From JBGPEQ01 sp050180895 (GTDB taxonomy: Bacteria > Pseudomonadota > Alphaproteobacteria > Dongiales > Dongiaceae), in the NCBI GenBank assembly GCA_050180895.1, contig JBFXDS010000006.1:248001-312000 (forward strand): a DNA stretch of 64,000 nt, given 5' to 3'. Shown piece by piece: positions 55,425 through 64,000 of this stretch. The notes beneath the pieces are model-generated. The model did no database searches. It had not been told where the DNA came from and worked only from the letters and a program-made list of their open reading frames with translations. Position 1 is the first letter of the stretch. Each line of letters starts with the position of its first letter. Both the position numbers and the translations under genes were made by a program.

Positions 55425-58421
55425 CTACGCCGCCGCCCGTGCCGAGAGGTCGGCCAGGAAGTTCCGGATGATCTTCTCGGCGTCGTGGATGTCGCGGATT
55501 TCCAGGAATGCCCAACGTCCGAACTTGCCGTCATTGTTGACGGCCGGCACCCACAGGTTCTGCATCGTCGCCGCCTTCATCTGCGCATCGCGGCCGCGGA
55601 AGCCCTTGACCTCGATGATGAGGTTCAACGCGCCACCATCCGGCATGGTCACGTGCACGATGTAGTCAGGCAGATAGGTTCGCTCGCCACCTTCCTGGAC
55701 ATAGGGCACGGTGAAGTTGAGGCTCTGGTTCTTCACGAAATGCCGCACCTCCGGCATCGCTTCGAGCGTGGCTGCCAGCGCCGCCTCCCACTCGCTGTCG
55801 CAGACGACGAAATTGATCTGGCATTTGTCGGCCCGCGTCCGCCACAGCGTCTGCTTCGTCGTCGGGAAGTCGACGTGGCGGCTCGATCCCTCCGGGTTGT
55901 AGCTGTCGGGGATCGGGCGCAGCCGCTCCGTCCCGCGCAGCTCGCGCGTCACCGCGTTGTAGATGCGCTCGACCGCCTGGTCGGCAAACGGCCGCCACAG
56001 GAAAAGCTGCGGGAACGTGCTGCCCTTGAACGTCACGCACTTGCCGAACCAGTCGCGCGTGATGCGGAGCAAGTCGGGGAACAGGTGCGGGCGGAGGTTC
56101 CCATCGTCGTCGCGGAACTTCGTACGGAGCGCGTGGCCTGCGACGGTGAAATGCACTTCACTCTCCCGACGCTCCTTCAAGCCGTCGAGCGTGAGGGTGA
56201 TCCCCTCGCCGACGATGGCCTCGACCTCGGTTCGCGTCGGCACGTCGTTCGGCGTTATTGTCAGCTTGGCGTCGCGATCGAACTTGGCGGTCAGCCGCTC
56301 CTCGGGCAAGGACACGCGATAGCCGGATAGGCGCGGGAAACGGATTTCGGCCTCTGCGCGCTCCGGCAACGCATATACGCGCGTGATCGGCTTCGGCGGC
56401 TTTGGCGCCGCGATTTCCGGCCCGGCTGCGAACGCGAAAGGTATGCCAAGGATGTCCGCGTATTCCGGCGTGCCCATATCGTCCGGATCGTAGCTGACCC
56501 GCCGCAGGCCGCGACCCACGACTTGTTCGCAGAGCAGCTGTGTCCCGAACGCGCGCACGCCCAGGATATGCGTTACCGTGTTGGCGTCCCAGCCCTCGGT
56601 CAGCATGGACACGCTGACCACGCAGCGCAGATGCTCGCCGAGCTTGCCCGCTTTGCCGACAGTGTTCATCACCTCGCGCAGCAGGTCCTCGTCGGTGATC
56701 TTGTCGGTATCGCGATCCGGGAAGCGTTGCCTCAGCTCATGCTTGAATTCGTCGATCTCGCCCGACACAACCTTTCTGAACTCGGGCGACAGCGCTTCGC
56801 CGGAATCGAGTTGCTCGCTGTCGATCAACAGGGTGCGCGGCGGCACCACATGTTTGCCATCCTCGATGTTGCGGAAGAGCGGGAGATGGCCCGCAATCGG
56901 ATAGGTCTGCTCGCCCTCCGGGCGCTCGTAACCGGAGATATAGTCGTAGACCAACTTGGAAACACTGGTGTTGTTGCAGACAATGATGAATACGGGCGGC
57001 GTTCCCTGGCCTGCCTGCTTCCACAAGGCGAACACCTTGGCATAGTGGTCGTAGAGCGCGTGCAGCGCGCCCAGCAGTTCCTTCGGCAGCTTCTCGGGAT
57101 CAAGGTTCTCGGTCTTCTGTTTCTGTCGCCCTTTGCGCGGCAGGTCTTGGCGAATGCGCGGCCACAAGTTGCGATATACCGGGAGCTCGCCGCCGACCTG
57201 GTTGTCCGATACCGGGACGCGCGGCACCTTGACGATGCCTGACTCGATCGCGTCCATCAGCGAGAAATCCGAGACCACCCATGGAAACAGCGCGTTTTCC
57301 GGATAACCGGAGCCGCGCAAGAAGAAGGGCGTGGCTGACAGATCGTAGACAACTGAAACGCCAAGCGTGCGCTTCACGGCCTCGACACCGGAAATCCAGA
57401 TGCGTGCCGCTTCGGCGCGCTTCTTCGCCTCGTCCTTCTCTTCGGCGTCGAGCTTCGTTTCTTGGGCCGCATCATCCCCGGTCTTGTGGCGATAGCAGTG
57501 GTGCGCTTCATCGTTGATGACGATGATGTTGTGACGTCTCATGAGTACCCGGCAGACGCGGGCGACCATCTCGCCTTCGCTCTCGATCGTGTCGAAGCTT
57601 TCATTTCGACCGGCGAGCAGGGCCTTCGTCAGCTTCGGCGCTTCGATCGTGTCGCGCCGCTTGAAGGCGTGATAGTTCGTGATGACGATCTCGGCCTTGC
57701 GCACGTCGTCCAGCATGTCCGGCGGCACGATGTTCCGCGTCTCGTAGTAGTTCTGTGGATCGCTCGGCAGCAGTACGCGCAGCCGGTCCTTGATGGTGAT
57801 GCCGGGCGTGACGATCAGAAACGCATCCGAGAACGTCTTGCTGTTCCGATGGCGCGCCTTGTTGACGGCATGCCAGGCGATCAGCATCGCCATGACCGTC
57901 GTCTTGCCGGTGCCGGTCGCCATCTTCATCGCCATCCGGAACAGCTCCGGATTGGCTTCCGCGTTGAACGCCTCCAGCCGTTTGCGGATGTCCAGCCTCC
58001 CCGGTCGCGGCGCAACCTCGGTCAGCCAGATGATCGTTTCCGCGGCCTCGACCTGACAGAAAAACAGCGGCTGCTCCCGCTCGGCGTCCCGCCAATGGGC
58101 AAGCAGGCGCGACGTCTCGTGTGTGACGCCCCATTGGCTCGGCGGCAGGTCGCGCCAAGCCTTCACATAGCCGCGCAGTTCGTTGATGAAGTCGTTGGGC
58201 GACAGCCGTCCGGTGCCGGCATCGCCCTCTTCGAGCGCCAGTTCGCCCTGGCCGCGGCCGCTCCGTTTCTTGGCCTGCGGGATCGGCACGACATAGGCGC
58301 TCGGCCGCCGCGCCGGATTGATGATCCCGGTCGGCGTACCGTCCTCGTTCAGATGGAAATGCCGGTTCGGCTCGCGGAAGGGCGAGTTCAGAATCGGATT
58401 ATTGATGAACGCGTTGGCCAT
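55425..58421 (-). CDS. res: Type III-like restriction helicase-endonuclease (Res)
   Basis: A 998-residue superfamily 2 helicase with nuclease. Walker A is MATGTGKTTVMAML (about 168-180), DEAH is INDEAHHCY (about 304), SATPFF follows, and motif VI is QVVGRGLRRVSYD. The C-terminal PD-(D/E)xK-type site is YLPDYIVHV with IIEVKGFRG near residue 937. It cleaves DNA after translocation, together with Mod. ATG 58421 (ANAFINNPILNSPFREP) is chosen because the family starts there; an ATG at 58451 adds ten residues. It is likely first in the res - mntA/hepT - mod unit. Confidence 0.9.
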   Translation of the reverse strand: MANAFINNPILNSPFREPNRHFHLNEDGTPTGIINPARRPSAYVVPIPQAKKRSGRGQGELALEEGDAGTGRLSPNDFINELRGYVKAWRDLPPSQWGVTHETSRLLAHWRDAEREQPLFFCQVEAAETIIWLTEVAPRPGRLDIRKRLEAFNAEANPELFRMAMKMATGTGKTTVMAMLIAWHAVNKARHRNSKTFSDAFLIVTPGITIKDRLRVLLPSDPQNYYETRNIVPPDMLDDVRKAEIVITNYHAFKRRDTIEAPKLTKALLAGRNESFDTIESEGEMVARVCRVLMRRHNIIVINDEAHHCYRHKTGDDAAQETKLDAEEKDEAKKRAEAARIWISGVEAVKRTLGVSVVYDLSATPFFLRGSGYPENALFPWVVSDFSLMDAIESGIVKVPRVPVSDNQVGGELPVYRNLWPRIRQDLPRKGRQKQKTENLDPEKLPKELLGALHALYDHYAKVFALWKQAGQGTPPVFIIVCNNTSVSKLVYDYISGYERPEGEQTYPIAGHLPLFRNIEDGKHVVPPRTLLIDSEQLDSGEALSPEFRKVVSGEIDEFKHELRQRFPDRDTDKITDEDLLREVMNTVGKAGKLGEHLRCVVSVSMLTEGWDANTVTHILGVRAFGTQLLCEQVVGRGLRRVSYDPDDMGTPEYADILGIPFAFAAGPEIAAPKPPKPITRVYALPERAEAEIRFPRLSGYRVSLPEERLTAKFDRDAKLTITPNDVPTRTEVEAIVGEGITLTLDGLKERRESEVHFTVAGHALRTKFRDDDGNLRPHLFPDLLRITRDWFGKCVTFKGSTFPQLFLWRPFADQAVERIYNAVTRELRGTERLRPIPDSYNPEGSSRHVDFPTTKQTLWRTRADKCQINFVVCDSEWEAALAATLEAMPEVRHFVKNQSLNFTVPYVQEGGERTYLPDYIVHVTMPDGGALNLIIEVKGFRGRDAQMKAATMQNLWVPAVNNDGKFGRWAFLEIRDIHDAEKIIRNFLADLSARAAA

Positions 58422-58474
58422 CCCACCCTGCCGCAGCGAGGCAGGCTGCATGGTGGGTCAGGGTGCAAACTGGG

Positions 58475-58558
58475 TCAAGGCGAGCCCGGTTCGGCGCGCA
58501 CAGACTTGACAACATCCAATATGTTCACTATATGTTCAATATCGTCGGTCTTTGACAT
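58475..58558 (-). other. Possible 27-codon leader ORF upstream of res
   Basis: A minus-strand ATG at 58558 opens MSKTDDIEHIVNILDVVKSV and seven more residues, stopping 53 bp before res. The stretch 58500-58560 is strikingly AT-rich for this window. It could be a small leader peptide, the relic of a regulator, or chance coding in a promoter. The ribosome site is weak. Confidence 0.25.
58506..58534 (+). promoter_or_regulatory. AT-rich promoter/operator-like patch with repeated ATATGTTCA
   Basis: On the plus strand TTGACA (58506-58511), 17 bp, TATATG (58529-58534) make a good promoter. The same patch contains ATATGTTCA twice in direct repeat about 11 bp apart, as in operators of HTH repressors. 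On the minus strand it lies about 90 bp before res, so it may instead control the restriction cassette. Confidence 0.35.
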
Positions 58559-58757
58559 CGTGTATCCGTCGGCAGTGCATCTGCCCGCAGCCCTGCGGAA
58601 GCGGTCAAGGAGCCGCACGACCGCTCGGCGCAGACCCGGCGCTCCTACGCAAAACGCGATAGGGTTGAATCTCGAGTTTTGCGAGTCGACCTAATCCTGG
58701 ATGGCCAGACCTATTCTCTCGATCGGTCGGGCGGTCCATCGTCCCGCTGCACAGCGT

Positions 58758-59080
58758 TCCCGCTGGGCATGGGGTGCATCGCTCAGAATCAGGGGCGCGG
58801 TAGGGGCGACCCCATGTGGTCGCCCCTGTCCCCGGAAGTCATCGCACGGAGGAAAGGGCGCCCACGCGGGGGCGCTCCTACATTCCGCCGAACGGGCGAT
58901 TCCCCGCTGGACATGGGGTCCATCGCTCGTTTTCCACGCCGCCCACCCGTGCGTAACTTTGTTTCATCGTCCGGGCTTCCTCTCGCCCTTTGTGTCCTTC
59001 GTGCCTTCGTGGTGAATCTTCCTCGCCCTCGCCGCCCCTCGGCCTTCCCCGCTGGACATGGGGTCCATCCGTCACTTTCC
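58758..59080. repeat. Mosaic of short dispersed repeats in a 740-bp spacer
   Basis: Three copies of CCGCTGG(A/G)CATGGGGT(C/G)CATC (58758, 58901, 59046) lie here. A palindrome of family C is at 58799-58828, a GGGCGCCCACGCGGGGGCGC block at about 58857-58876, and a TTTGTGTCCTTCGTGCCTTC block near 58990. Several short reading frames run through these repeats but none looks coding. The spacer 58559-58757 shows no gene. Confidence 0.8.
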
Positions 59081-59195
59081 GGGTCCTGCCCCCCGCCCCG
59101 CTTTGCGCTTGGCAGCCGGCGCAACCCCGGCCTATGGTGACCGGCAGCAAGCGGCGGGCAAAAGCCGTGGCGGACAGGCGAGGGCGGTGGCGAGA

Positions 59196-59999
59196 ATGGC
59201 GGACCCAACTCCCGCATTGGTCGTCGAGGATCTGCACAAGCGCTTCGGCGATCTCGAGGTCCTGAAGGGCGTCTCGCTCGCGGCCCACGAGGGCGACGTC
59301 ATCGCCATCCTCGGCTCCAGCGGCTCCGGCAAGAGCACCATGCTCCGCTGCATCAACCTGCTGGAGACGCCGGATTCCGGCCGCGTCTACGTGGGCGGCG
59401 AGCTGATCAAGATGAAGCCCATGCGCAACGGCCACGCCGCGCCGGTCGATTCGAAGCAGGTCGATCGCATCCGCTCCGAGCTCGGCATGGTCTTCCAGAG
59501 CTTCAACCTGTGGTCGCACATGACCGTGCTGGAAAACGTCATCGAGGCGCCGGTCCACGTGCTGAAGCTGCCGAAGGCCGAGGCGGTCGCCCGCGCCGAG
59601 GCGCTGCTGGCCAAGGTCGGCATCGCCGAGAAGCGCAACCACTATCCGAGCCACCTCTCCGGCGGCCAGCAGCAGCGCGCCGCCATCGCCCGGGCGCTGG
59701 CCATGGAGCCCAAGGTCATGCTGTTCGACGAGCCGACCTCGGCGCTCGATCCCGAGCTGGTCGGCGAGGTGCTGCGGGTCATGCGCCAGCTGGCCGAGGA
59801 GGGGACCACCATGCTGGTGGTCACCCACGAGATGGGGTTCGCCCGCGAGGTGTCGTCGGAGGTGATCTTCCTGCACCAGGGCCGCATCGAGGAGCAGGGG
59901 CCGCCGAAGCAGGTGTTCGGCGCGCCGCGCTCCGAGCGCTTCCGTCAGTTCCTCGCCAGCAACGTCTCGGCCGGCGGGCACGCCGCCGCGGCGCACTGA
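59196..59999 (+). CDS. Polar amino acid-type ABC transporter ATPase (orphan)
   Basis: A 267-residue ATPase of the HisP/GlnQ group. Walker A is GSSGSGKST (40-48), the signature is [15 protein letters not shown] and Walker B is [29 protein letters not shown] and [15 protein letters not shown] are diagnostic for amino acid importers. ATG 59196 is chosen at family sequence ([13 protein letters not shown]); the upstream frame runs through repeats. No binding protein or permease is next to it; a 47-codon membrane ORF and tRNA-Ala follow. The partner subunits must be encoded elsewhere. Confidence 0.92.
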   Translation: MADPTPALVVEDLHKRFGDLEVLKGVSLAAHEGDVIAILGSSGSGKSTMLRCINLLETPDSGRVYVGGELIKMKPMRNGHAAPVDSKQVDRIRSELGMVFQSFNLWSHMTVLENVIEAPVHVLKLPKAEAVARAEALLAKVGIAEKRNHYPSHLSGGQQQRAAIARALAMEPKVMLFDEPTSALDPELVGEVLRVMRQLAEEGTTMLVVTHEMGFAREVSSEVIFLHQGRIEEQGPPKQVFGAPRSERFRQFLASNVSAGGHAAAAH

Positions 60000-60007
60000 C
60001 TGCCGCC

Positions 60008-60151
60008 ATGGTCGCCGACGAGTCCGGCACCGTCCGCCACTGGATCGTCGCCGTCATCGCCGCTGCCATCGTCCTCGGCGGCCTGCTGATGTTCGGCGGC
60101 CGCCCGCCGGAGACAGCGCCGGTCGCGCCCGCGGAACAGCCGGTACAGTAG
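60008..60151 (+). CDS. Small single-span membrane protein, 47 aa
   Basis: An ATG eight bases after the ABC ATPase stop opens MVADESGTVRHWIVAVIAAA and continues as one hydrophobic helix, then a Pro-rich tail (PPETAPVAPAEQPVQ). It has a charged start, one helix and neighbour-like codon use. The tight spacing suggests co-transcription with the ATPase. No family recognised. It might be a chance frame, but the membrane-protein profile argues otherwise. Confidence 0.5.
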   Translation: MVADESGTVRHWIVAVIAAAIVLGGLLMFGGRPPETAPVAPAEQPVQ

Positions 60152-60185
60152 GCTGCCGATCAGAGGGGACGAAAGGGGCGGGGAG

Positions 60186-60261
60186 TGGTGGAGCTGAGGG
60201 GAATCGAACCCCTGACCTCCTCATTGCGAACGAGGCGCTCTCCCATCTGAGCTACAGCCCC
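60186..60261 (-). tRNA. tRNA-Ala (CGC anticodon)
   Basis: A 76-nt tRNA with acceptor GGGGCTG/CAGCTCC (one G-T pair), discriminator A and encoded CCA. The anticodon stem is CCTCG/TGAGG with loop TTCGCAA, giving CGC for GCG codons. The D arm has AGCTCAGATGGGAGAGC and the T loop GGTTCGATTCC. Confidence 0.96.
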
Positions 60262-60374
60262 ACGGGTTCGGGGGCGGACTATGGGCAGCGGCCCGCCCGG
60301 ATGTCAAGCTTGCGCCCTGTGTGGCCCGCCGCTAGGGTCGCCGAAGTTCGTTGCCGCCCGGAGAACGAGCGCCC

Positions 60375-60656
60375 ATGTCCGCCATCGCCTGGCTCATCGA
60401 CACGATCGTCGATATCGCGATCATCCTGCTGATCGCCCAGGTCATCCTCAGCTGGCTGGTGGCCTTCAACGTCGTCAATACCCGCCACCCCTTCGTCAAT
60501 ACCGTCGGTCGTTTTCTCTATCAGATCACCGAGCCGGCGCTGCGGCCGATCCGCCGCATCATCCCCGCCTTCGGCGGCATCGACATCTCGCCGCTGGTCC
60601 TGGCGCTGCTGCTCGGCTTCGCCCGCATCCTGATCCTCAGCAACCTGCCGTACTGA
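60375..60656 (+). CDS. YggT-family membrane protein
   Basis: A 93-residue protein with two hydrophobic segments (about 3-30 and 66-88). Between them lies the conserved stretch [30 protein letters not shown], the YggT signature. Its function is not settled; relatives are linked to osmotic stress and division-site genes. ATG 60375 starts at family sequence. It is followed after 5 bp by the DUF167 gene, an order conserved widely in proteobacteria. Confidence 0.93.
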   Translation: MSAIAWLIDTIVDIAIILLIAQVILSWLVAFNVVNTRHPFVNTVGRFLYQITEPALRPIRRIIPAFGGIDISPLVLALLLGFARILILSNLPY

Positions 60657-60661
60657 GCGTC

Positions 60662-61003
60662 ATGCCGGCTACCCCGCCGACGCCGTTCGGCCCTGCGGAC
60701 CATGGCGTGCGTGTGCGCCTGAGGGTGCAGCCGCGGGCGCGCCGCAACCAAGTCGGCGGGTTGGCGGCCGAGGCCGATGGCGGCGTCGCTCTCAAGGTGG
60801 CGGTGACCGCGCCGCCGGAGGACGGCAAGGCCAACGCCGCGGTCATCGCGCTGCTCGCCGCCGCCTGGGACGTGCCCAAATCGCGCCTGTCGGTCGTCGC
60901 CGGCGCCGCCGACCGGCGCAAGACAATCCATTTGCAGGGCGATCCGGGCCGCCTTATGCAGGCGCTCGACCTCTGGCTCCAGGACGCAGGAACATCGGCA
61001 TGA
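60662..61003 (+). CDS. DUF167 (YggU) family protein
   Basis: A 113-residue soluble protein. [16 protein letters not shown] and [38 protein letters not shown] are the DUF167 core. The structure of relatives is known but the role is not. It overlaps folD by four bases and follows yggT closely, so the three genes form one unit. Confidence 0.92.
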   Translation: MPATPPTPFGPADHGVRVRLRVQPRARRNQVGGLAAEADGGVALKVAVTAPPEDGKANAAVIALLAAAWDVPKSRLSVVAGAADRRKTIHLQGDPGRLMQALDLWLQDAGTSA

Positions 61004-61899
61004 ACGACGCAAGCCCGGCCGCCAACGCCAAGATCATCGACGGAAAGGCCTTCGCCGCCGGCCTGCGCCGCCGCATCGCCGAGCAGGTGCAGATCCTGAA
61101 GACGCGCCACGGCGTCACGCCCGGCCTTGCCGTCGTGCTCGTCGGCGACAATCCCGCCAGCAAGGTCTACGTCAAGAACAAGGGCGAGCAGACGAAGGAG
61201 TCCGGCATGGCGTCCTTCGAGCACAAGCTGCCGGCCGGGACCGGCCAGGCCGAGCTGCTCGCCCTCGTCGACCGCCTCAACAAGGACCCGGCGGTGAACG
61301 GAATCCTCGTCCAGCTGCCGCTGCCCAAGCAGATCGATCCGCAGGCGGTCATCAACGCCATCGATCCCGACAAGGACGTCGACGGCTTCCACGTCGTCAA
61401 TGCCGGCCGCCTCGCCACCGGCGGCGACGGGATGGTGCCCTGCACGCCGCTCGGCTGCCTGCTGCTGCTCAAGGACCGGCTCGGCGACCTCGCCGGCCGG
61501 CGCGCCATCGTCGTCGGCCGCTCCAACATCGTCGGCAAGCCGATGGCGCAGCTGCTGCTCAACGAGAGCTGCACCGTCACCATCGCGCACTCCCGCACCC
61601 GCGACCTCGCCGCCGAGTGCCGCCGCGCCGAGATCGTCGTCGCCGCCGTCGGCAAGCCCGAGATGGTGCGCGGCGACTGGATCGCGCCGGGCGCCACGGT
61701 CATCGACGTCGGCATCAACCGTGTCGATGCCGGCAACGGCAAGACCCGCTTGGTCGGCGACGTGGCCTATGCCGAGGCGTTTGCGCATGCCGGCGCCATC
61801 ACGCCGGTGCCCGGCGGCGTCGGGCCGATGACCATCGCCTGCCTGCTGCGGAACACGCTCGCCGCCGCCTGCCGCCAACGCGGGATCGTGCTGCAGTGA
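61000..61899 (+). CDS. folD: Bifunctional methylenetetrahydrofolate dehydrogenase/cyclohydrolase FolD
   Basis: A 299-residue folate enzyme interconverting methylene-, methenyl- and formyl-tetrahydrofolate. [16 protein letters not shown] carries the catalytic Tyr-x3-Lys, [15 protein letters not shown] and [15 protein letters not shown] (NADP-binding) follow, and the end has [10 protein letters not shown]. Length is typical. It supplies one-carbon units and can connect formate to folate, which is of interest given the formate dehydrogenase locus upstream, though the two are 45 kb apart. Confidence 0.97.
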   Translation: MNDASPAANAKIIDGKAFAAGLRRRIAEQVQILKTRHGVTPGLAVVLVGDNPASKVYVKNKGEQTKESGMASFEHKLPAGTGQAELLALVDRLNKDPAVNGILVQLPLPKQIDPQAVINAIDPDKDVDGFHVVNAGRLATGGDGMVPCTPLGCLLLLKDRLGDLAGRRAIVVGRSNIVGKPMAQLLLNESCTVTIAHSRTRDLAAECRRAEIVVAAVGKPEMVRGDWIAPGATVIDVGINRVDAGNGKTRLVGDVAYAEAFAHAGAITPVPGGVGPMTIACLLRNTLAAACRQRGIVLQ

Positions 61900-61998
61900 T
61901 CAGTTCGCAGTCGTCAGTTCACGGTAGAGGCTTCCTCATGCCAGGAGACTGTCCCGTGCCGATGACCGACGACTGGAGACTGAAGACTGACAACTGAC
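61900..61998. repeat. Degenerate CAGTC/GACTG repeat between folD and the NnrU gene
   Basis: CAGTTCGCAGTCGTCAGTTC on the left faces ACTGGAGACTGAAGACTGAC and CAACTGAC on the right, with CCAGGAGACTG between. It resembles the TGAGT-type element near 50.7 kb in design but not in sequence. It fills the gap between two plus-strand genes. Confidence 0.6.
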
Positions 61999-62006
61999 AC
62001 CTCGCC

Positions 62007-62705
62007 ATGACCGGCACCCTCGCTGAACTGATCGCCGCCGCCGTGATCTTCGTCGGCAGCCATTTCGGCGTCTCCGACACCTGGCTGCGCGAGGATCTGG
62101 TGCGGCGGCTGGGCGAGCGCGCCTATCTCGGCCTCTATTCGGCCGTGGCGCTGATCCTCTTCGCCTGGCTGGTGAAGGCCTATGCCGCCGTCGAGAATCC
62201 GGTCGTGCTCTGGTGGACGCCGCCGGTCCTCATCGTCGTGCCGCTGGTGGTGATGCCGCTGGCGCTGCTGCTGATCGTCGGCGGCTACACCCAGCGCAAT
62301 CCGACCGCGGTCATGCAGAAGCGCGCATTGCCGATGGAGCGGCCGGCGCCCGGCGTGCTCGCCATCACCCGCCATCCGCTGCTGTGGGGCATCGGGCTGT
62401 GGGCGATCGTGCATCTGCTGATCAGCGACGACGTCGCCTCGATCGTCTTCTTCGCCGCCTTCGCCGTCCTGGCGCTCGACGGCACCCGCCGCCTCGACGC
62501 CCGCAAGCAACGGATCTGGCCCGCCGAAGACTGGCAGCGCTTTGCCGCCGTCACCTCGAACATCCCCTTCGCCGCGATCTTCACCAGCCGCAACGAGATC
62601 CATCTCGCGGAGATCGGCTGGTGGCGGCTCATGCTGGCCGGTCTGCTCTATATCGTTCTTATCCTTCTGCACGGCGTCGTGCTGGGCGTGCCGGTCGTCG
62701 CATAG
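62007..62705 (+). CDS. NnrU-family membrane protein
   Basis: A 232-residue protein with six hydrophobic segments. SHFGVSDTWLREDLVRRLGERAYLGLYS, ITRHPLLWGIGLWAIVHL and the final SNIPFAAIF segment match NnrU, a heme-binding-type protein of the isoprenylcysteine-methyltransferase-like group first noted near denitrification genes. No nir or nor genes are near. Function in this setting is unknown. Confidence 0.9.
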   Translation: MTGTLAELIAAAVIFVGSHFGVSDTWLREDLVRRLGERAYLGLYSAVALILFAWLVKAYAAVENPVVLWWTPPVLIVVPLVVMPLALLLIVGGYTQRNPTAVMQKRALPMERPAPGVLAITRHPLLWGIGLWAIVHLLISDDVASIVFFAAFAVLALDGTRRLDARKQRIWPAEDWQRFAAVTSNIPFAAIFTSRNEIHLAEIGWWRLMLAGLLYIVLILLHGVVLGVPVVA

Positions 62706-62793
62706 GCGGCGGACCCCACCGTCTTTCTGCCCAAAATAAAGTCATTTGATCAGAAAATGCGCAGAGATAATGGTCTTGCGCCCTTTCATTAAT

Positions 62794-62812
62794 GCAATTA
62801 AGAATCATTCTC
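62794..62812 (+). promoter_or_regulatory. Likely Fur box upstream of the siderophore receptor
   Basis: GCAATTAAGAATCATTCTC matches the Fur consensus GATAATGATAATCATTATC best in its right half (GAATCATTCTC). It lies 31 bp before the receptor start in an AT-rich spacer. This fits iron repression of the TonB-dependent receptor. Confidence 0.6.
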
Positions 62813-62842
62813 ACTATCAGATCGATATGGGGATGATCGAAA

Positions 62843-64000
62843 ATGCGCAAATCGAACAGACTTCGGGCCACGGTTTCTCATGCGGCCCTGACGCTCGGAC
62901 TTGCCGTCGCCGTCGCCGCTTTGGATGACCGCCAATCCGCGGCACAGGAGCAGGCGCCGGCGCAATCCGAAACCGGCCAATCCACGACCGCGCCGCGGCA
63001 GATCCCGACGATCAGCGTCGAGGCCGAGGAGCCGCCGAACACGCTGAAGACGGATTCGGCCCTCGACCGGCTGCCGGGCACCGTGCAGGACACGCCGCAG
63101 GTGATCAATGTCATCACGCCGGAGGTGATGGAGCAGCAGAACGTCACCACGCTCGATCAGGCGCTGCGCAACGTCCCGGGCGTGACCGTGTCCATCGGCG
63201 AGGGCAATGGCGGCATGAACGGCGACCAGTTCCGCATCCGCGGTTTCGACGCCAAGGGCGACATCTATGTCGACGGCCTGCGCGACTTCGGGGTCTATAC
63301 GCGCGACGCCTTCAACCTCGAGCAGGTCCAGGTGCTGAAGGGACCGTCGTCGGAGAGCTTCGGCATGGGCACAACCGGCGGCGCGATCAACACGGTGTCG
63401 AAGACGCCGGCGCTCGACGAGATGTATGCCGGCAGCCTTTCCGGCGGCATGGGGCCGCTCGGGCGGGTGACCATCGACCTCAACCAGCAGGTCAGCGATA
63501 CGATCGCCGTTCGCCTCAACGGCATGGCGCACCATTCGGAGGTCGTCGACCGTGACGAGGTCAAATCCGACCGCTGGGGCGTGGCGCCGTCCGCCGCCTT
63601 CGGAGTCGGCACCGACACGACGGTGACGGTGGGCTTCCTCCATCAGTACGACAACCGCACCCCCGATTACGGAATCCCGGTGATCTTGGCGCCGGGCACG
63701 ACGACGGGTCAGCCCGTCACTGAATACGGCGTCGACCGCGAGAACTGGTACGGCAACGACACCGACGAGGACGAGACGACCGTGGACATGATCACGGTGC
63801 GCGGCAGTCACCGATTTTCCGATTGGCTGACGCTGTACAACGACACCCGCTTTGGGCTGTATTCCCGCTGGTTCGCGGCAACGCCGGCAAGCTGCAACGC
63901 CGCCTGCATCGACGCCCTGTTCGACGGCGACCCCACGACGGACCCGCAAGTCGCCCGCGGCGGTCCCGGACCCTTCGATCAGGACACCTGGGGCATGCAG
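62843..64000 (+). CDS. TonB-dependent siderophore receptor (partial, C-terminus off window)
   Basis: The first 386 residues of an outer-membrane receptor. A signal peptide (AALTLGLAVAVAALDDRQSAA) is followed by a TonB-box-like ISVEAEE. The plug domain reads PQVINVITPEVMEQQNVTTLDQALRNVPG with RIRGFDAKGDIYVDGLRD and NTVSKTP; barrel strands begin at about residue 195. This is the FhuA/FpvA-like siderophore receptor group. The gene continues past the right edge. An upstream Fur box suggests induction under iron limitation. The siderophore cannot be named. Confidence 0.92.
   Translation, partial: MRKSNRLRATVSHAALTLGLAVAVAALDDRQSAAQEQAPAQSETGQSTTAPRQIPTISVEAEEPPNTLKTDSALDRLPGTVQDTPQVINVITPEVMEQQNVTTLDQALRNVPGVTVSIGEGNGGMNGDQFRIRGFDAKGDIYVDGLRDFGVYTRDAFNLEQVQVLKGPSSESFGMGTTGGAINTVSKTPALDEMYAGSLSGGMGPLGRVTIDLNQQVSDTIAVRLNGMAHHSEVVDRDEVKSDRWGVAPSAAFGVGTDTTVTVGFLHQYDNRTPDYGIPVILAPGTTTGQPVTEYGVDRENWYGNDTDEDETTVDMITVRGSHRFSDWLTLYNDTRFGLYSRWFAATPASCNAACIDALFDGDPTTDPQVARGGPGPFDQDTWGMQ

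Overview
This is a high-GC chromosomal window from an alphaproteobacterium. The gene content (CarD next to a seven-iron ferredoxin, an S4 RNA-binding protein and a SUV3-type helicase, NnrU, CcmABCDE, Sec-containing formate dehydrogenase) and the dense GC-rich coding point to a Rhodospirillales-like lineage. I cannot name a genus from sequence alone. Coding is dense on both strands and includes three tRNA genes (Sec-UCA, Arg-CCU, Ala-CGC).

Region 1 (0-5.5 kb) holds a partial RNA methyltransferase, an EamA transporter, a HAD phosphatase, a frameshifted redoxin relic, a PAS histidine kinase with an eroded ATP-binding lobe, TusA and two unrecognised genes. Region 2 (5.5-17.8 kb) is a complete selenocysteine locus. 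One minus-strand series runs fdnG (in-frame UGA) - fdnH - fdnI - fdhE - selA - Sel1-repeat gene - selB - tRNA-Sec. A divergent selD is fused to an N-terminal FAD/NAD(P) oxidoreductase. Together these make the enzyme, its membrane electron path, its assembly chaperone and the machinery that decodes its UGA.

Region 3 (17.8-22.2 kb) is the most curious part. A lipoate-binding H-like protein (LbpA type) and a DsrE-like protein face a lipoate-protein ligase and a PhnD-like binding protein across about 60 bp, directly beside selD. These families usually belong to sulfur-oxidation sHdr clusters, but no hdr gene is in the window. A Tat-exported transglutaminase-like protein follows.

Region 4 (22.2-26.7 kb) is a lower-GC glycan island (asparagine-synthetase-like amidotransferase, GT4 glycosyltransferase, methyltransferase). 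It ends at a probable serine-recombinase relic lying against the 3' end of tRNA-Arg, which looks like an old integration site. Region 5 (26.7-47.3 kb) is mostly housekeeping: proline iminopeptidase, SNase and M48 protease, adenylate cyclase, aconitase, a phosphorylase, PotD/PotB polyamine transport parts, HtpG, a SUV3-like helicase, S4 protein, FdxA, CarD and a PPP-fold protein.

Region 6 (47.3-51.8 kb) carries ccmABCDE and a Rieske oxygenase, with several different palindromic repeats filling the gaps between genes. Region 7 (51.8-58.5 kb) is a type III-like restriction-modification cassette with a single-ORF MntA-HepT (antitoxin-toxin) fusion lodged between mod and res. Region 8 (58.5-64 kb) has a repeat-rich spacer, an orphan amino-acid-type ABC ATPase, a small membrane ORF, tRNA-Ala, YggT, a DUF167 protein, FolD, NnrU, and the start of a siderophore receptor behind a likely Fur box.
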